Assembly (NCBI RefSeq): GCF_019802255.1
Contig: NZ_JAHYSS010000002.1
Location: 62,001 to 126,000, forward strand
Direction: 5' to 3'
DNA length: 64,000 bases
Source: Pedobacter polysacchareus
GTDB taxonomy: Bacteria > Bacteroidota > Bacteroidia > Sphingobacteriales > Sphingobacteriaceae
The notes beneath the pieces were generated by a model, which did not search any database, had not been told where the DNA came from, and saw only the letters and a list, made by a program, of their open reading frames with translations. Positions 35,754 to 44,868 of this stretch are shown here, piece by piece. How positions within the stretch are numbered: position 1 is the first letter of the stretch; each line of letters opens with the position of its first letter. The position numbers were made by a program, and so were the translations under genes.

Positions 35754-36703
35754 TGGTGTTTAAATCCGGGCTGCTCGCCCATGTGATAGTCGAAACTAAT
35801 TTTACGGCCTGCATATTCCAGCACATCACAAATGCGGACAGGCATATTTAAACTACATTGATAAATTCCCAGACGCTCTTCTTCAAAAGTGGTAATTTCC
35901 GTGAGGAGCTGGAGCGACTGTTCCTGAATCACTTCATCGGGAATTTGAATACATACCTGTTCATGAACTTTACATTCTGCTCTTCCAATAGAATAAATAT
36001 CTCCCAGATTGATCCTTTCAGGATTGAAATCTGATTGCGTTAGCCTGGCGTTTTCCTGTTTGTAATTTAATAACTGAGCGGATACCCGTATGTTTTCTGG
36101 GATGAATAAAGCTTTTTCCTGCATCTGAGGGATCAGGTTTAGCATGATAGCTACCTGAGGCTCTTTTCTTAATGCATTTAACATCGTTTCAGAGATGACC
36201 AGATGAATGGCCTGATCTGCTGGAAAGGTATATTGAGTCGCGTCAGCACAAATCCATTCCTCAACATAGGCTTCCAGGTCTAATTCCTGGTATAATTTTT
36301 TGGATGCAGCTAAAGAACGTTCATTGATGTCTAGCAAGTGGAACCTGATTTCTTCAGGACTGAATAAAGTAGTAAAGGGGGTCACTAAAGTTGCATAAGG
36401 TCCACATCCTGCATAAAGAATGTGTAATTGCTCAGCAGGAAAAGATTGCTGAAGTTTTAGGATCGCTTTATGGATGCCCCGGATGAACACCGCTGTTCGC
36501 TGTATTTCCAGTAAACAATGTGCTGCACCAGTAGGTGAAATGGCCTTTCCGGAAGGTAAAAATAGGTCTGTGTCGTTCATGTCTCCTGCCGAAATAGCAG
36601 TGTGTGAGGCGTAGAGCTGATGTAACTCATGAAGGTCATCGTAGATGTCTTTAAAGTTGTTGGGTTTGAATAAGAGGGTCTCTGTCGACTGTTTTAATAT
36701 CAT
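35741..36703 (-). CDS. Class I SAM-dependent methyltransferase-like protein
   Basis: A 320-residue cytoplasmic protein. The segment LHILYAGCGPYATLVTPFTT (residues 93-112) matches glycine-rich motif I of class I methyltransferases, followed by FHLLDINERSL (an acidic residue for the ribose) and ICADATQYTFP. The N-terminal 90 residues and the C-terminal part are not typical of a family I know. The closest fold match would be the PRMT-like or class I methyltransferases; no catalytic motif identifies a substrate. I chose the ATG at 36701-36703 over an upstream GTG. It is convergent with the arylsulfotransferase gene and divergent from the glutaminyl cyclase gene. Confidence 0.6.
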   Translation of the reverse strand: MILKQSTETLLFKPNNFKDIYDDLHELHQLYASHTAISAGDMNDTDLFLPSGKAISPTGAAHCLLEIQRTAVFIRGIHKAILKLQQSFPAEQLHILYAGCGPYATLVTPFTTLFSPEEIRFHLLDINERSLAASKKLYQELDLEAYVEEWICADATQYTFPADQAIHLVISETMLNALRKEPQVAIMLNLIPQMQEKALFIPENIRVSAQLLNYKQENARLTQSDFNPERINLGDIYSIGRAECKVHEQVCIQIPDEVIQEQSLQLLTEITTFEEERLGIYQCSLNMPVRICDVLEYAGRKISFDYHMGEQPGFKHQWLP

Positions 36704-36711
36704 TGTGGCGT

Positions 36712-36719
36712 TATATTTG
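36712..36719 (+). promoter_or_regulatory. Candidate -7 promoter element of the glutaminyl cyclase gene
   Basis: TATATTTG matches TAnnTTTG exactly, 54 bases before the ATG at 36774. It lies just outside the start of the divergent methyltransferase-like gene. Confidence 0.4.
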
Positions 36720-36773
36720 ATTTGAAAATACACAAAAAGAATTTAGGTTATAAATTATCTATATCTTCCTGCC

Positions 36774-37580
36774 ATGAAAAGAGCGATGATCTGTAGTTTC
36801 TTAATGATCGGCATGATGGGTTGTCGGAATAGCCAGCCAGTTACTTCGCTTCATCAGCAGACAGTACCTGTCATCAGTCATTACGTAACCAACAATTTCC
36901 CCCATGATGCGAGCTTATTTACAGAAGGATTCCTGTTTCATGCAGGCAGGCTGGTAGAAAGTACCGGTGCTCCGCTGGAACTGACAAATACCCGTTCTCT
37001 AATTGGTATACAGGACCTGAAAACCGGAATGCTGGATATTAAGGTGGTACTGGATAAAGCAAAGTATTTCGGAGAAGGAATTGCGATCTTAAAAGGTAAA
37101 TTATATCAGCTGACTTATAAAAATCAGTTGGGGTTTATTTATGATGCCACTACATTTAAAAAGATCTCGGAGTTTAAATACGCGAATTTAGAAGGCTGGG
37201 GCCTGACTACAGACGACAGGAGTCTGATCATGAGTGACGGGACTGATAATTTAACCTACATCAGCCCGAATACCATGTCGCCATTAAAAACGATTTCAGT
37301 AACGGAAAATGGACAGCCAGTCACACATTTGAATGAGCTGGAATTTATTAAAGGCTATATCTATGCAAATGTATATAGGACCAATTTTATTGTTAAAATT
37401 GACCCTTCAAATGGTGATGTCGTGGGTAAACTTGACCTTACTAAGGTATCCATCACCGAGAAAAATATGAATTCCAGTGCTGCGGAAATGAATGGGATCG
37501 CTTATGATCCGATCGCCGATAAGGTATATATCACCGGGAAATTATGGGCGCATATCTACGAAATTGACTTCAATAAGTAA
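36774..37580 (+). CDS. Glutaminyl-peptide cyclotransferase, lipoprotein
   Basis: A 268-residue lipoprotein (signal MKRAMICSFLMIGMMGC, lipobox MMGC) of the plant-type glutamine cyclotransferase family, a five-bladed beta propeller that converts N-terminal Gln to pyroglutamate. Diagnostic segments are FPHDASLFTEGFLFHAGRLVESTG, EGWGLTTDD, LIMSDGTDNL, NELEFIKGYIYANVY and EMNGIAYDPIADKVYITGKLW. In Bacteroidota this enzyme caps exported proteins and lipoproteins after signal cleavage. The reading frame is complete. It is probably transcribed alone from a nearby -7 element. Confidence 0.9.
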   Translation: MKRAMICSFLMIGMMGCRNSQPVTSLHQQTVPVISHYVTNNFPHDASLFTEGFLFHAGRLVESTGAPLELTNTRSLIGIQDLKTGMLDIKVVLDKAKYFGEGIAILKGKLYQLTYKNQLGFIYDATTFKKISEFKYANLEGWGLTTDDRSLIMSDGTDNLTYISPNTMSPLKTISVTENGQPVTHLNELEFIKGYIYANVYRTNFIVKIDPSNGDVVGKLDLTKVSITEKNMNSSAAEMNGIAYDPIADKVYITGKLWAHIYEIDFNK

Positions 37581-38058
37581 ATTCCAAAGGAAAAAGTCTA
37601 CTACTTCGCCAATTGTTATCAAACGTAAAATAGTGCTGAGGATTTTGAACCCGCAAGAACAGAGCTCAACTTTCGGATTCTTAATCAGTTGAATTTTTTG
37701 AAAAATAACCTCCTCCTTGTCCTAAAACTCAGTTATTGGTCGGATTTCAAGCAATGATATCGGTAGAAAATTTAAAAAGTATAAAATAGAGCATAGCCGA
37801 TGATAATTAAATTTTTTTAGAATATTTATCATCATTAGCGCACTATATACCGTATTGTTGTGTAAAAGTAAAAGTTTTGTAAAATAAATATGCGTAAGTT
37901 CTTGTGTATTAATTACACTATGATTATATTGGATTAACAATGTTTTTATTAACGTGCTAAAATATTGTGTGAGTAAACGGAATTATTACTAAAACCCTAC
38001 AGCCTATGTAATGTAATATTGACTATCCTGATTATTAACTATCCTAACCAAATATCTT
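37581..38058 (+). promoter_or_regulatory. Promoter region of the third SusC/SusD operon
   Basis: A 478-base region without a gene. It has a hairpin GATGATAA/TTATCATC (37799-37833) and an imperfect 14-base direct repeat, ATTGACTATCCTGA (38018-38031) and ATTAACTATCCTAA (38034-38047), spaced 16 bases apart just before the SusC start. The rest is A+T-rich with no clear promoter consensus. Confidence 0.4.
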
Positions 38059-41000
38059 ATGCTTAAAATCACACCAACTCTCAAAAGGGGCTCTCTCCTT
38101 TTGCTGGCTTGCCTGTTCCTATCCTTTGGAGTCAGTGCCCAAGTCAAAGTCACCGGTAAGGTTACCAGCAGTGACGACAAGTTACCCATTATCGGTGCCA
38201 CAGTAAAAGTCAAGAACACGGCCCAGGGAACACTGACAGATCCTAATGGTGCTTTTGCAATCAATGTCAAACCTACAGATATTCTTAGTATCTCTTTTGT
38301 AGGGTATATTACCAAAGAAATACTAGTAGGTAATCAAAGCAGTTTAAATGTTGTATTGAATCCAGATGCCAGTAATTTGAACGAGATCGTGGTAACGGGT
38401 TACACCAGTCAGCGTAAAAAAGACCTAACAGGTGCAGTCTCCGTAGTTAATATTTCTCAGTTAAAAGAACAGCCCGCCGCAAGTGCCGTGGAAGCTTTAC
38501 AAGGTAAGGCTCCTGGAGTACAAATTGTGAATGATGGTGCGCCAGGCTCTACGCCACAAATCCGTATCCGTGGTATAACTACTATCGGGAATAATGATCC
38601 TTTGTATGTAATTGATGGAGTACCTTATGAGGGGAAACTGAGCTGGTTAAATCAGAATGATATAGAGTCGATGCAGGTGTTGAAGGATGCCTCGTCTGCT
38701 TCCATTTATGGTTCAAGAGCGAATAATGGGGTAGTGATCATTACTACCAAAAAAGGAGTATTAGGCCCACCACGTATTACTTTTGACACCTATTATGGCT
38801 CTCAGGTTCCGAGAAAGGGAACGTTCCCAAAAATGTTGAACCCAATGCAGTATGCTGAATACATGTTCTCGGCTTATAGAAATGCAGGGAAACCAATTGA
38901 AGCCGGTGCCAACTATGGTAATGGAGCAACACCTACGCTTCCTGAGTACTTAGTGGCAGGTACTGCATATGGACAGCTGATCACTGCCGCTGATGTCGAT
39001 CCTGCCAAATACAATTATAGCAGGGATCCGGCAACTTTCTATCAAATCACCAAGGCCAATAAGGAAGGAACCAATTGGTTTGATGAAATTACTAAAAGCG
39101 CACCCATACAAAACTATCAGCTAGGTGCAGCAGGAGGAGGAGAGAATGCTACTTATAGTTTTGGAGCAGGATACCTTAATCAGCAGGGTACAATTAAGTA
39201 TACCGGATTTAAACGTTATAATGTACGTGCAAATACGAGTTTTTCGGCCCTGGATAAAAAACTGCGCTTTGGGGAAAATATTCAATATTCCTACTCAGAA
39301 GGTTTTGGTGTTGGGGTAAATCCAAATGTTTCCGGCGAGTATCAGGACGAAGGTAGTCCGATTGGCTGGGCTTACCGGATGAATACTATTGTCCCTGTGT
39401 ACGACATCAAAGGAAACTTTGCTGGTACCAAGGGCAGTCAGCTGGGTAATTCAGAAAACCCACTGGCAACGTTATTCCGTGGTAAAGACAATGTCAATAA
39501 GAGTAACTTTTTCTTCGGAAACCTTTTCGCTGAATTAGACCTGGCGGAAGGTTTGACCGCTAAAACAAGTTTTGGTCTTCGTTATGAGAATTATAACGGA
39601 ATGAGCATGCGGTATCCCAATCTGGAATTTTCCGAAGGAAATAATTCTAATAATTTAGCGGAGTATCAAGGTTATACTACCGAGTGGACCTGGACAAATA
39701 CCTTAGTATATAGTAAGGTGTTTGCAGAGAAACACCGTGTCAACCTACTCTTGGGAACAGAAGCGATCAAAAATAGAAACCGACAGCTAAATGCCGGACG
39801 TAATGATTTCTTCCTTTTAGGGGATATGGATTATTACTACCTGAATGTGGGTACCTCTAACATTAACAATGCGAGTACAGGTACAGTGGGTAGTTTATTC
39901 TCTTTGTTTGGACGTGCCGATTATGCGTTCAACGACCGTTACCTGGCCAGTATTACCCTTCGTAGAGACGGTTCTTCTAACTTCGGACCTGAGAATAAAT
40001 ACGGTTATTTCCCTGCGGGAAGTGTAGCCTGGAGACTTTCGGAAGAAGGATTTATTAAAGGCAAAGTGAAATGGATCGAAGATTTGAAATTAAGAGTGGG
40101 TTACGGTGAAACCGGAAATCAACGCATTTCTTCAAATCAATACTTGAACAGATTCCAGTCTTCATTGGTGAGCTCTGCTTATGGCTTAGATGGTGGAAAT
40201 GCAGTATCTACCGGAGTATGGCAAAATGCTTATGCAAACCCAGCTATCAAATGGGAGTCTTTAAGCTCTTTGAACATTGGTTTAGATTTCAGTTTGTTTA
40301 AATCTGCAATTGATGGATCCATTGACTGGTACGACAAGAAAACCAGCGACATGCTTTTCACAGTACCATTACCTGCTACAGCAGTTGGAATGGGCGCCTC
40401 TCCATTTGTGAATGCCGGAGATATGAGCAATAAAGGTATTGAGCTTAACCTTGCTTATCACTACGGAAAAGTAGATAACAAGCCTTTTAAATTTGATGTA
40501 GGTGTGAATTTCTCAAAAAACACCAATAAAATTGTGAAACTGGCGCCAGGAATTAATGAGCAATTGTACGGTACTTTTAGAAGTATTACCACCAGTATTC
40601 TTAAAGCAGGTCAGCCATTCGGTTCCTTTTATGGCTATGATGTAGCGGGAATTTATCAGAGTGCCGCGGATGTAGCAGGAAGCCCATCTTACACTGGTGC
40701 CAGAGTTGGAGGTCTAAAATTCAGAGATGTCAATGGCGACAATGTGATTACTCCTGAAGACAGAACTATTATTGGAAATCCAAATCCAGATTTTCTATAT
40801 GCTTTGAGCTTCAACGCTTCCTATAAAAATTTCGATATCTCTATGTTCTTCAATGGAGTGCAGGGGATCGACCTTTATGAAGCGACCAGGTATTTCACTG
40901 ACTTCTCTACTTTTACCGGTGCGAAAAGTATTAGAATGCTAGATGCATGGAGCCCTACCAATACTGGCAGTCTGATTCCATCACCAAATATTAGTGCCAG

Positions 41001-41292
41001 TGATTTTGAATATGCGTCCTCCAGCTATTATGTGCAGGATGGTAGTTATTTACGCATGAAAAATCTTCAGATTGGCTATTCTCTACCTGTTGAAAAAGTA
41101 TTTGGACCGAAATGGGGTGTAAGTAAACTTCGAATTTATGCAAGTGCAACGAATTTGTTTACCATTACCAAGTACAAAGGACTTGACCCAGAAGTGAGTC
41201 AGGAGACAGAAACCTATTCTGCAATAGGTGTAGATCGAGGAATTTATCCTAGTCCACGTCAGTTTCTATTGGGTTTAAGTGTTGGCTTTTAA
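38059..41292 (+). CDS. SusC/RagA TonB-linked outer membrane transporter
   Basis: A 1077-residue transporter. The signal peptide ends at FGVSAQ. The carboxypeptidase-like domain begins KVTGKVTSSDDKLPIIGATVKVK. The TonB-box region reads NEIVVTGYTSQRKKDLTGAVSVV. The plug has DPLYVIDGVPYEGKLSWLNQ and MQVLKDASSASIYGSRANNGVVIITTKKG. The barrel ends RQFLLGLSVGF. The length and domain order are normal. The SusD gene is 18 bases downstream. No carbohydrate enzyme, protease or regulator is adjacent, so the substrate cannot be inferred. Confidence 0.95.
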   Translation: MLKITPTLKRGSLLLLACLFLSFGVSAQVKVTGKVTSSDDKLPIIGATVKVKNTAQGTLTDPNGAFAINVKPTDILSISFVGYITKEILVGNQSSLNVVLNPDASNLNEIVVTGYTSQRKKDLTGAVSVVNISQLKEQPAASAVEALQGKAPGVQIVNDGAPGSTPQIRIRGITTIGNNDPLYVIDGVPYEGKLSWLNQNDIESMQVLKDASSASIYGSRANNGVVIITTKKGVLGPPRITFDTYYGSQVPRKGTFPKMLNPMQYAEYMFSAYRNAGKPIEAGANYGNGATPTLPEYLVAGTAYGQLITAADVDPAKYNYSRDPATFYQITKANKEGTNWFDEITKSAPIQNYQLGAAGGGENATYSFGAGYLNQQGTIKYTGFKRYNVRANTSFSALDKKLRFGENIQYSYSEGFGVGVNPNVSGEYQDEGSPIGWAYRMNTIVPVYDIKGNFAGTKGSQLGNSENPLATLFRGKDNVNKSNFFFGNLFAELDLAEGLTAKTSFGLRYENYNGMSMRYPNLEFSEGNNSNNLAEYQGYTTEWTWTNTLVYSKVFAEKHRVNLLLGTEAIKNRNRQLNAGRNDFFLLGDMDYYYLNVGTSNINNASTGTVGSLFSLFGRADYAFNDRYLASITLRRDGSSNFGPENKYGYFPAGSVAWRLSEEGFIKGKVKWIEDLKLRVGYGETGNQRISSNQYLNRFQSSLVSSAYGLDGGNAVSTGVWQNAYANPAIKWESLSSLNIGLDFSLFKSAIDGSIDWYDKKTSDMLFTVPLPATAVGMGASPFVNAGDMSNKGIELNLAYHYGKVDNKPFKFDVGVNFSKNTNKIVKLAPGINEQLYGTFRSITTSILKAGQPFGSFYGYDVAGIYQSAADVAGSPSYTGARVGGLKFRDVNGDNVITPEDRTIIGNPNPDFLYALSFNASYKNFDISMFFNGVQGIDLYEATRYFTDFSTFTGAKSIRMLDAWSPTNTGSLIPSPNISASDFEYASSSYYVQDGSYLRMKNLQIGYSLPVEKVFGPKWGVSKLRIYASATNLFTITKYKGLDPEVSQETETYSAIGVDRGIYPSPRQFLLGLSVGF

Positions 41293-41310
41293 TGATTAAA
41301 TGAGAAACGT

Positions 41311-43020
41311 ATGAAAAAGATTAACTATATCATATTCGCAATATGCATACTTACTGCAACAGGTTGTAGCAAGTCATTTTTAGAGAAGAATCCCCAGGGG
41401 GAGCTGATTGTCCCTCAACTGACCACACAAGAAGGTGTGGAAGCGACATTGACGGGTGCTTATGCGCTTTTAAATGGAAACACGAATGGTACCTGGGGAA
41501 ACTATGGGGCCGCACCAAGTCAGTGGTTATTGGGTGAGGTAACCTCAGATAATGCCCATAAAGGAAGTGAAAACGGGGATCAGCCCAATATGAATTTATT
41601 GGAAAGGCACTCGCCAACCAGCACCAACGATAACCTCGAAAATCTTTGGAATCGCTGTTTTGAAGGGATACAACGTTGCAATAATACCATAAGGATTCTG
41701 GCATTGGTACAGGGGACTGATAAAAAATTCCCGGATGCCAGAGCCAATGAAATTCTTGCAGAGGCTAGAATGTTACGCGCACATTATAATTTCTTTTTAG
41801 TAAGGGCTTTTAAAAACGTGCCTTTAATTACGGAAAGTACCACTGAACCTGCAGTAGACAACATGAAGGATATTTATCCTGCAATTGTAGATGACCTGAA
41901 ATTTGCAGTGGCCAATCTTACCCCTGCTTTTCCTAAAGGACAAAAAGGTCGTGTCAATCAGGTTGCTGCAAAGGCTTATTTAGGAAAGGTGTATCTGTAT
42001 CAAAAGAAATATCTTGATGCATTGCCTTTATTTAATGACGTGATGGCGGCGAGACCAAGTATTGAAACGATTCCTTACACGGATGGTTTTGATGTGACCA
42101 AAGAAAATGGTCCGGAAGCAGTGTTTGCTGTGCAGCACTCTGTAGGTACTGATGGGTCTGGTGGCGACAATGGCAATGTGGGGGATATGCTTAATTTCCC
42201 TTATAATAGTAGTCTTCCTATCACTTGCTGCGGTTTCTTTCAGCCATCTATAGATCTGGCGAACTCTTTTAAAGTGAATGCGGCTGGCTTACCTTATCTG
42301 GATGGTTCCTATATAAATAACCCTTATATCTCTGATCGTGGATTGAGTCCTGCTGATAAACTTACTTATCAGGTAGATAAAAGCATTGCTTTTGACCCTC
42401 GTATCGATTATACTTTGGGTAGAAGAGGAGTGCCATTTTTGGATTGGGGTAATATGGCAGGTGATTCCTGGATCAGAGATGCTTCTAATGGTGGTCCTTT
42501 TCTTGCTATGAAAAATGTGATTAAGGCATCTGAGATTTCTGGAAATACCGGTCCAGGGAATACCAATGTTACCGGACTAAATGTGAATATCATCCGCCTC
42601 GCAGATGTATACCTCATGGCCGCAGAATGTGAAGTGGAGGCAGGTAGTATACCAAACGCCTTAACACTGGTGAATAAGGTAAGAGACAGGGCTTCAAAAT
42701 TGCCTAAAAAACAAATAGGTGGTGTTGATGCAGCGGCTTATAGAGTGAGTCCTTACCTGGCTTTCCCGGATCAGGTTTATGCCCGGAACGCAGTTCGCTT
42801 TGAACGTCGCCTCGAACTATCCCTTGAAGGCCATCGCTTTTATGATTTAGTGAGATGGGGAATTGCAAAACAAAGAATGAATCAGTACTTCCTGTTTGAA
42901 GGTGGATTTTTCAATTATCTGCAAGGAATTGTGATGGAAGACCGAGATGAATATTATCCTATTCCTCAAACTCAAATAGATCGTAGTAAAGGTATATTGA
43001 AGCAAAATCTAGGCTATTAG
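41311..43020 (+). CDS. SusD/RagB surface nutrient-binding lipoprotein
   Basis: A 569-residue lipoprotein (lipobox ATGC) with the start KSFLEKNPQGELIVPQLTTQEG. The N-terminal SusD-like domain includes EARMLRAHYNFFLVRAFKNVP. The C-terminal domain includes NIIRLADVYLMAAECEVEAG and RFERRLELSLEGHRFYDLVRWG, ending YYPIPQTQIDRSKGILKQNLGY. It is complete and pairs with the SusC protein encoded just upstream. A terminator follows 20 bases after the stop. Confidence 0.95.
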   Translation: MKKINYIIFAICILTATGCSKSFLEKNPQGELIVPQLTTQEGVEATLTGAYALLNGNTNGTWGNYGAAPSQWLLGEVTSDNAHKGSENGDQPNMNLLERHSPTSTNDNLENLWNRCFEGIQRCNNTIRILALVQGTDKKFPDARANEILAEARMLRAHYNFFLVRAFKNVPLITESTTEPAVDNMKDIYPAIVDDLKFAVANLTPAFPKGQKGRVNQVAAKAYLGKVYLYQKKYLDALPLFNDVMAARPSIETIPYTDGFDVTKENGPEAVFAVQHSVGTDGSGGDNGNVGDMLNFPYNSSLPITCCGFFQPSIDLANSFKVNAAGLPYLDGSYINNPYISDRGLSPADKLTYQVDKSIAFDPRIDYTLGRRGVPFLDWGNMAGDSWIRDASNGGPFLAMKNVIKASEISGNTGPGNTNVTGLNVNIIRLADVYLMAAECEVEAGSIPNALTLVNKVRDRASKLPKKQIGGVDAAAYRVSPYLAFPDQVYARNAVRFERRLELSLEGHRFYDLVRWGIAKQRMNQYFLFEGGFFNYLQGIVMEDRDEYYPIPQTQIDRSKGILKQNLGY

Positions 43021-43037
43021 CCCAAGATTTTATGTGG

Positions 43038-43078
43038 AAACCGGTTGTTCCTTTTTCAGGAGCAACCGGTTTTTTTTT
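43038..43078 (+). terminator. Intrinsic terminator after the third SusC/SusD pair
   Basis: AAACCGGTTG pairs with CAACCGGTTT, extended by TCC/GGA across one mismatch, and is followed by a run of T. Confidence 0.9.
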
Positions 43079-43113
43079 GGATTAGAAATCCAAAAAAGGG
43101 AATCAAATAATGC

Positions 43114-43121
43114 TAACTTTG
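43114..43121 (+). promoter_or_regulatory. Candidate -7 promoter element of the hydrolase gene
   Basis: TAACTTTG matches TAnnTTTG exactly and is followed after 39 bases by the start codon at 43161. Its position inside the upstream part of the open frame argues that translation does not start at the earlier ATG (43110). Confidence 0.5.
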
Positions 43122-43160
43122 GTTGAGTACCACCTTAACCAATACAACCACTACAATTAC

Positions 43161-44477
43161 ATGAAGAAAATTATTTTATTGTTTTTTGCCCTGTTGATCT
43201 CTGTATCTGGGTTTTCACAAGGCATATTATCATTGTTTGCACGTTCTGAGGAATTTATGAAAACGATGGAGCAGGAGAAATTTCAGGAAGCACAAGGCTT
43301 TTTTGATGTCAGCGTACAGTCTAAGATCTCTGCAGAAAATCTACAGACCATTTGGAGCACCTTAACCACCAACTACGGAAAATATGTGAGCATGGATGCT
43401 GTTCAAAGTAAAACCGAAGGAGAATATTTCACAGTATCTGTGGATGCAGCGTTTGAAAAAGATACACAAGGTTTTCTATTGGTCTTCAATAAAAATGAAA
43501 AGTTAGTAGGCCTTTTCCCTCGACAAGTGCAAAAGGCTTCTTCTTATGTTAGACCTGCCTACGTGGACACCGCTGCCTATAAAGAAAAAGAAATCAATGT
43601 GACTACCCCCGGACATAGTTTGGTTGGTTTGTTAACCACACCTGCTAAAGGAGCCAATTTCCCATTGGTGGTATTTTTACATGGCTCTGGCCCTGCCGAT
43701 ATGGACGAAACTGTAGGTCCAAATAAACCTTTTAAAGATCTTGCTGGTGGTTTAGCCAGTCAGGGAATTGCCAGTATCCGTTATGTAAAAAGAACATTAG
43801 CGTATTCAGGTGATTTTAGCAAAGCATTTACCGTAAAAGAAGAAGTGCTGGATGATGCCCTTGCAGCCATCGCATTAGCGAAAACTATTCCTGGCGTGGA
43901 TAAGAGTAAAATCTTCTTATTCGGACACAGTATGGGTGGGATGCTGGCGCCAAGATTGGCCCTGCAGGTTCCAGACATTAAAGGAATTGTACTTGCTGCG
44001 GCACCGGCAAGAAAGCTGACCGACCTGATTGAAGAACAGAATAAATATGCTGTCGCACAGGCGAAGGATACCACAGGAAAGTTACAGAAACAATTGGAGG
44101 AGGTGTTAAAGCAAACCGCACAAACGAGGTTTACTACCATAGGAAAGATGAAACCGGATTCTTTAATTCTAGGTTTGCCTGCTGCTTACTGGGCAGATAT
44201 CAACCAATATGATCAGGTTGCAGCTGCGAAAAAGCTGACCAAGCAAAAGATTTTTGTAGTTCAGGGAGCTTTTGATTTCCAGGTTGCTCAACAGGATTTT
44301 GACTTATGGAAAGCCGCATTAGGTAAGAAAAGCAATGTGACCTTGAAGTTATATCCCGATTTAAACCATTTGTTTATCCCTCAAACAGAAAAGGGAAATA
44401 CGTCCCAGTATGGAATACCTGGTAGTGTTTCAGGAACTTTAGTCGAAGACTTAACCAATTGGGTAAAAGCTAAATAA
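43161..44477 (+). CDS. Secreted alpha/beta hydrolase with N-terminal DUF3887 domain
   Basis: A 438-residue exported hydrolase. I chose the ATG at 43161, which begins a signal peptide (MKKIILLFFALLISVSGFSQ), and not the ATG at 43110, because a -7 promoter match lies between. A DUF3887-like domain covers about 22-115. The alpha/beta hydrolase domain has the oxyanion-hole stretch LHGSGPADMDE (about 173-183) and the nucleophile elbow GHSMGG (Ser257). A late DLNHLF provides the catalytic histidine. It is likely an esterase or peptidase; the substrate is unknown. It follows the SusD terminator and so is a separate transcript. Confidence 0.88.
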   Translation: MKKIILLFFALLISVSGFSQGILSLFARSEEFMKTMEQEKFQEAQGFFDVSVQSKISAENLQTIWSTLTTNYGKYVSMDAVQSKTEGEYFTVSVDAAFEKDTQGFLLVFNKNEKLVGLFPRQVQKASSYVRPAYVDTAAYKEKEINVTTPGHSLVGLLTTPAKGANFPLVVFLHGSGPADMDETVGPNKPFKDLAGGLASQGIASIRYVKRTLAYSGDFSKAFTVKEEVLDDALAAIALAKTIPGVDKSKIFLFGHSMGGMLAPRLALQVPDIKGIVLAAAPARKLTDLIEEQNKYAVAQAKDTTGKLQKQLEEVLKQTAQTRFTTIGKMKPDSLILGLPAAYWADINQYDQVAAAKKLTKQKIFVVQGAFDFQVAQQDFDLWKAALGKKSNVTLKLYPDLNHLFIPQTEKGNTSQYGIPGSVSGTLVEDLTNWVKAK

Positions 44478-44505
44478 AAAAAAGGGGGATTATTTCCCCC
44501 TTTTT
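44477..44505. terminator. Bidirectional terminator
   Basis: AAAAAGGGGG pairs with CCCCCTTTTT around the loop ATTATTT. It overlaps the end of the minus-strand gene that stops at 44490, whose last codons (Lys-Arg-Gly-Lys) are formed by the stem. Confidence 0.88.
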
Positions 44506-44846
44506 GCCATGACTAGTTTGTGCCATTGTTTCATCACTTTTCGGCCTGCAAGCTCTGCTTTTGCTGCGTTTTTATGGCTGGAATCCAGCTGCTTAAAAAC
44601 GACGTCTGCCAGCTCGTTCATAAAAGGCTCATGTTGTTCCATCTCCTCTTCTGAACGCTCTTGCTGGGCAAGGTAATGAAGAAAGAAAAGGGTAGCCCAG
44701 CGCTCATCGCCGTCTGGCTGACTATAATAAAAAGGGAAGGAAACCCTATCCACAAATTTTTGAAGAAATGCCTGCGGTTCTACTCTAAATAGATCGCACA
44801 GCACGCTAAAGTCTTCCGGGGGATCAATGGTGACATTTATTTTCAT
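44490..44846 (-). CDS. Small protein with one copy of the repeated unknown domain
   Basis: A 118-residue cytoplasmic protein I do not recognise. I place the start at the ATG at 44844-44846 (MKINVTIDPPEDF); an earlier ATG would overlap the upstream gene. The segment EDFSVLCDLFRVEPQAFLQKFVDRVSFPF is the same as a motif found twice in the 247-residue protein encoded upstream (pattern F-x-x-x-C-x-L/Y-x-x-x-P-E-x-x-L-Q-x-F-x-x-x-x-S). A Cys next to the conserved aromatic is kept in all three. The gene starts 22 bases after the upstream stop, so the two are co-transcribed. Confidence 0.65.
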   Translation of the reverse strand: MKINVTIDPPEDFSVLCDLFRVEPQAFLQKFVDRVSFPFYYSQPDGDERWATLFFLHYLAQQERSEEEMEQHEPFMNELADVVFKQLDSSHKNAAKAELAGRKVMKQWHKLVMAKRGK

Positions 44847-44868
44847 TAGCTTATATATTTGGTTAATT

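Noticed and set aside
37492..37692. 66-residue frame overlapping the glutaminyl cyclase end
   Set aside because: It overlaps a confident gene in another frame and extends into A+T-rich sequence with no conserved features.
43110..43160. Earlier ATG for the alpha/beta hydrolase
   Set aside because: A -7 promoter element lies between this ATG and the signal-peptide start at 43161, so the longer form would not be translated.
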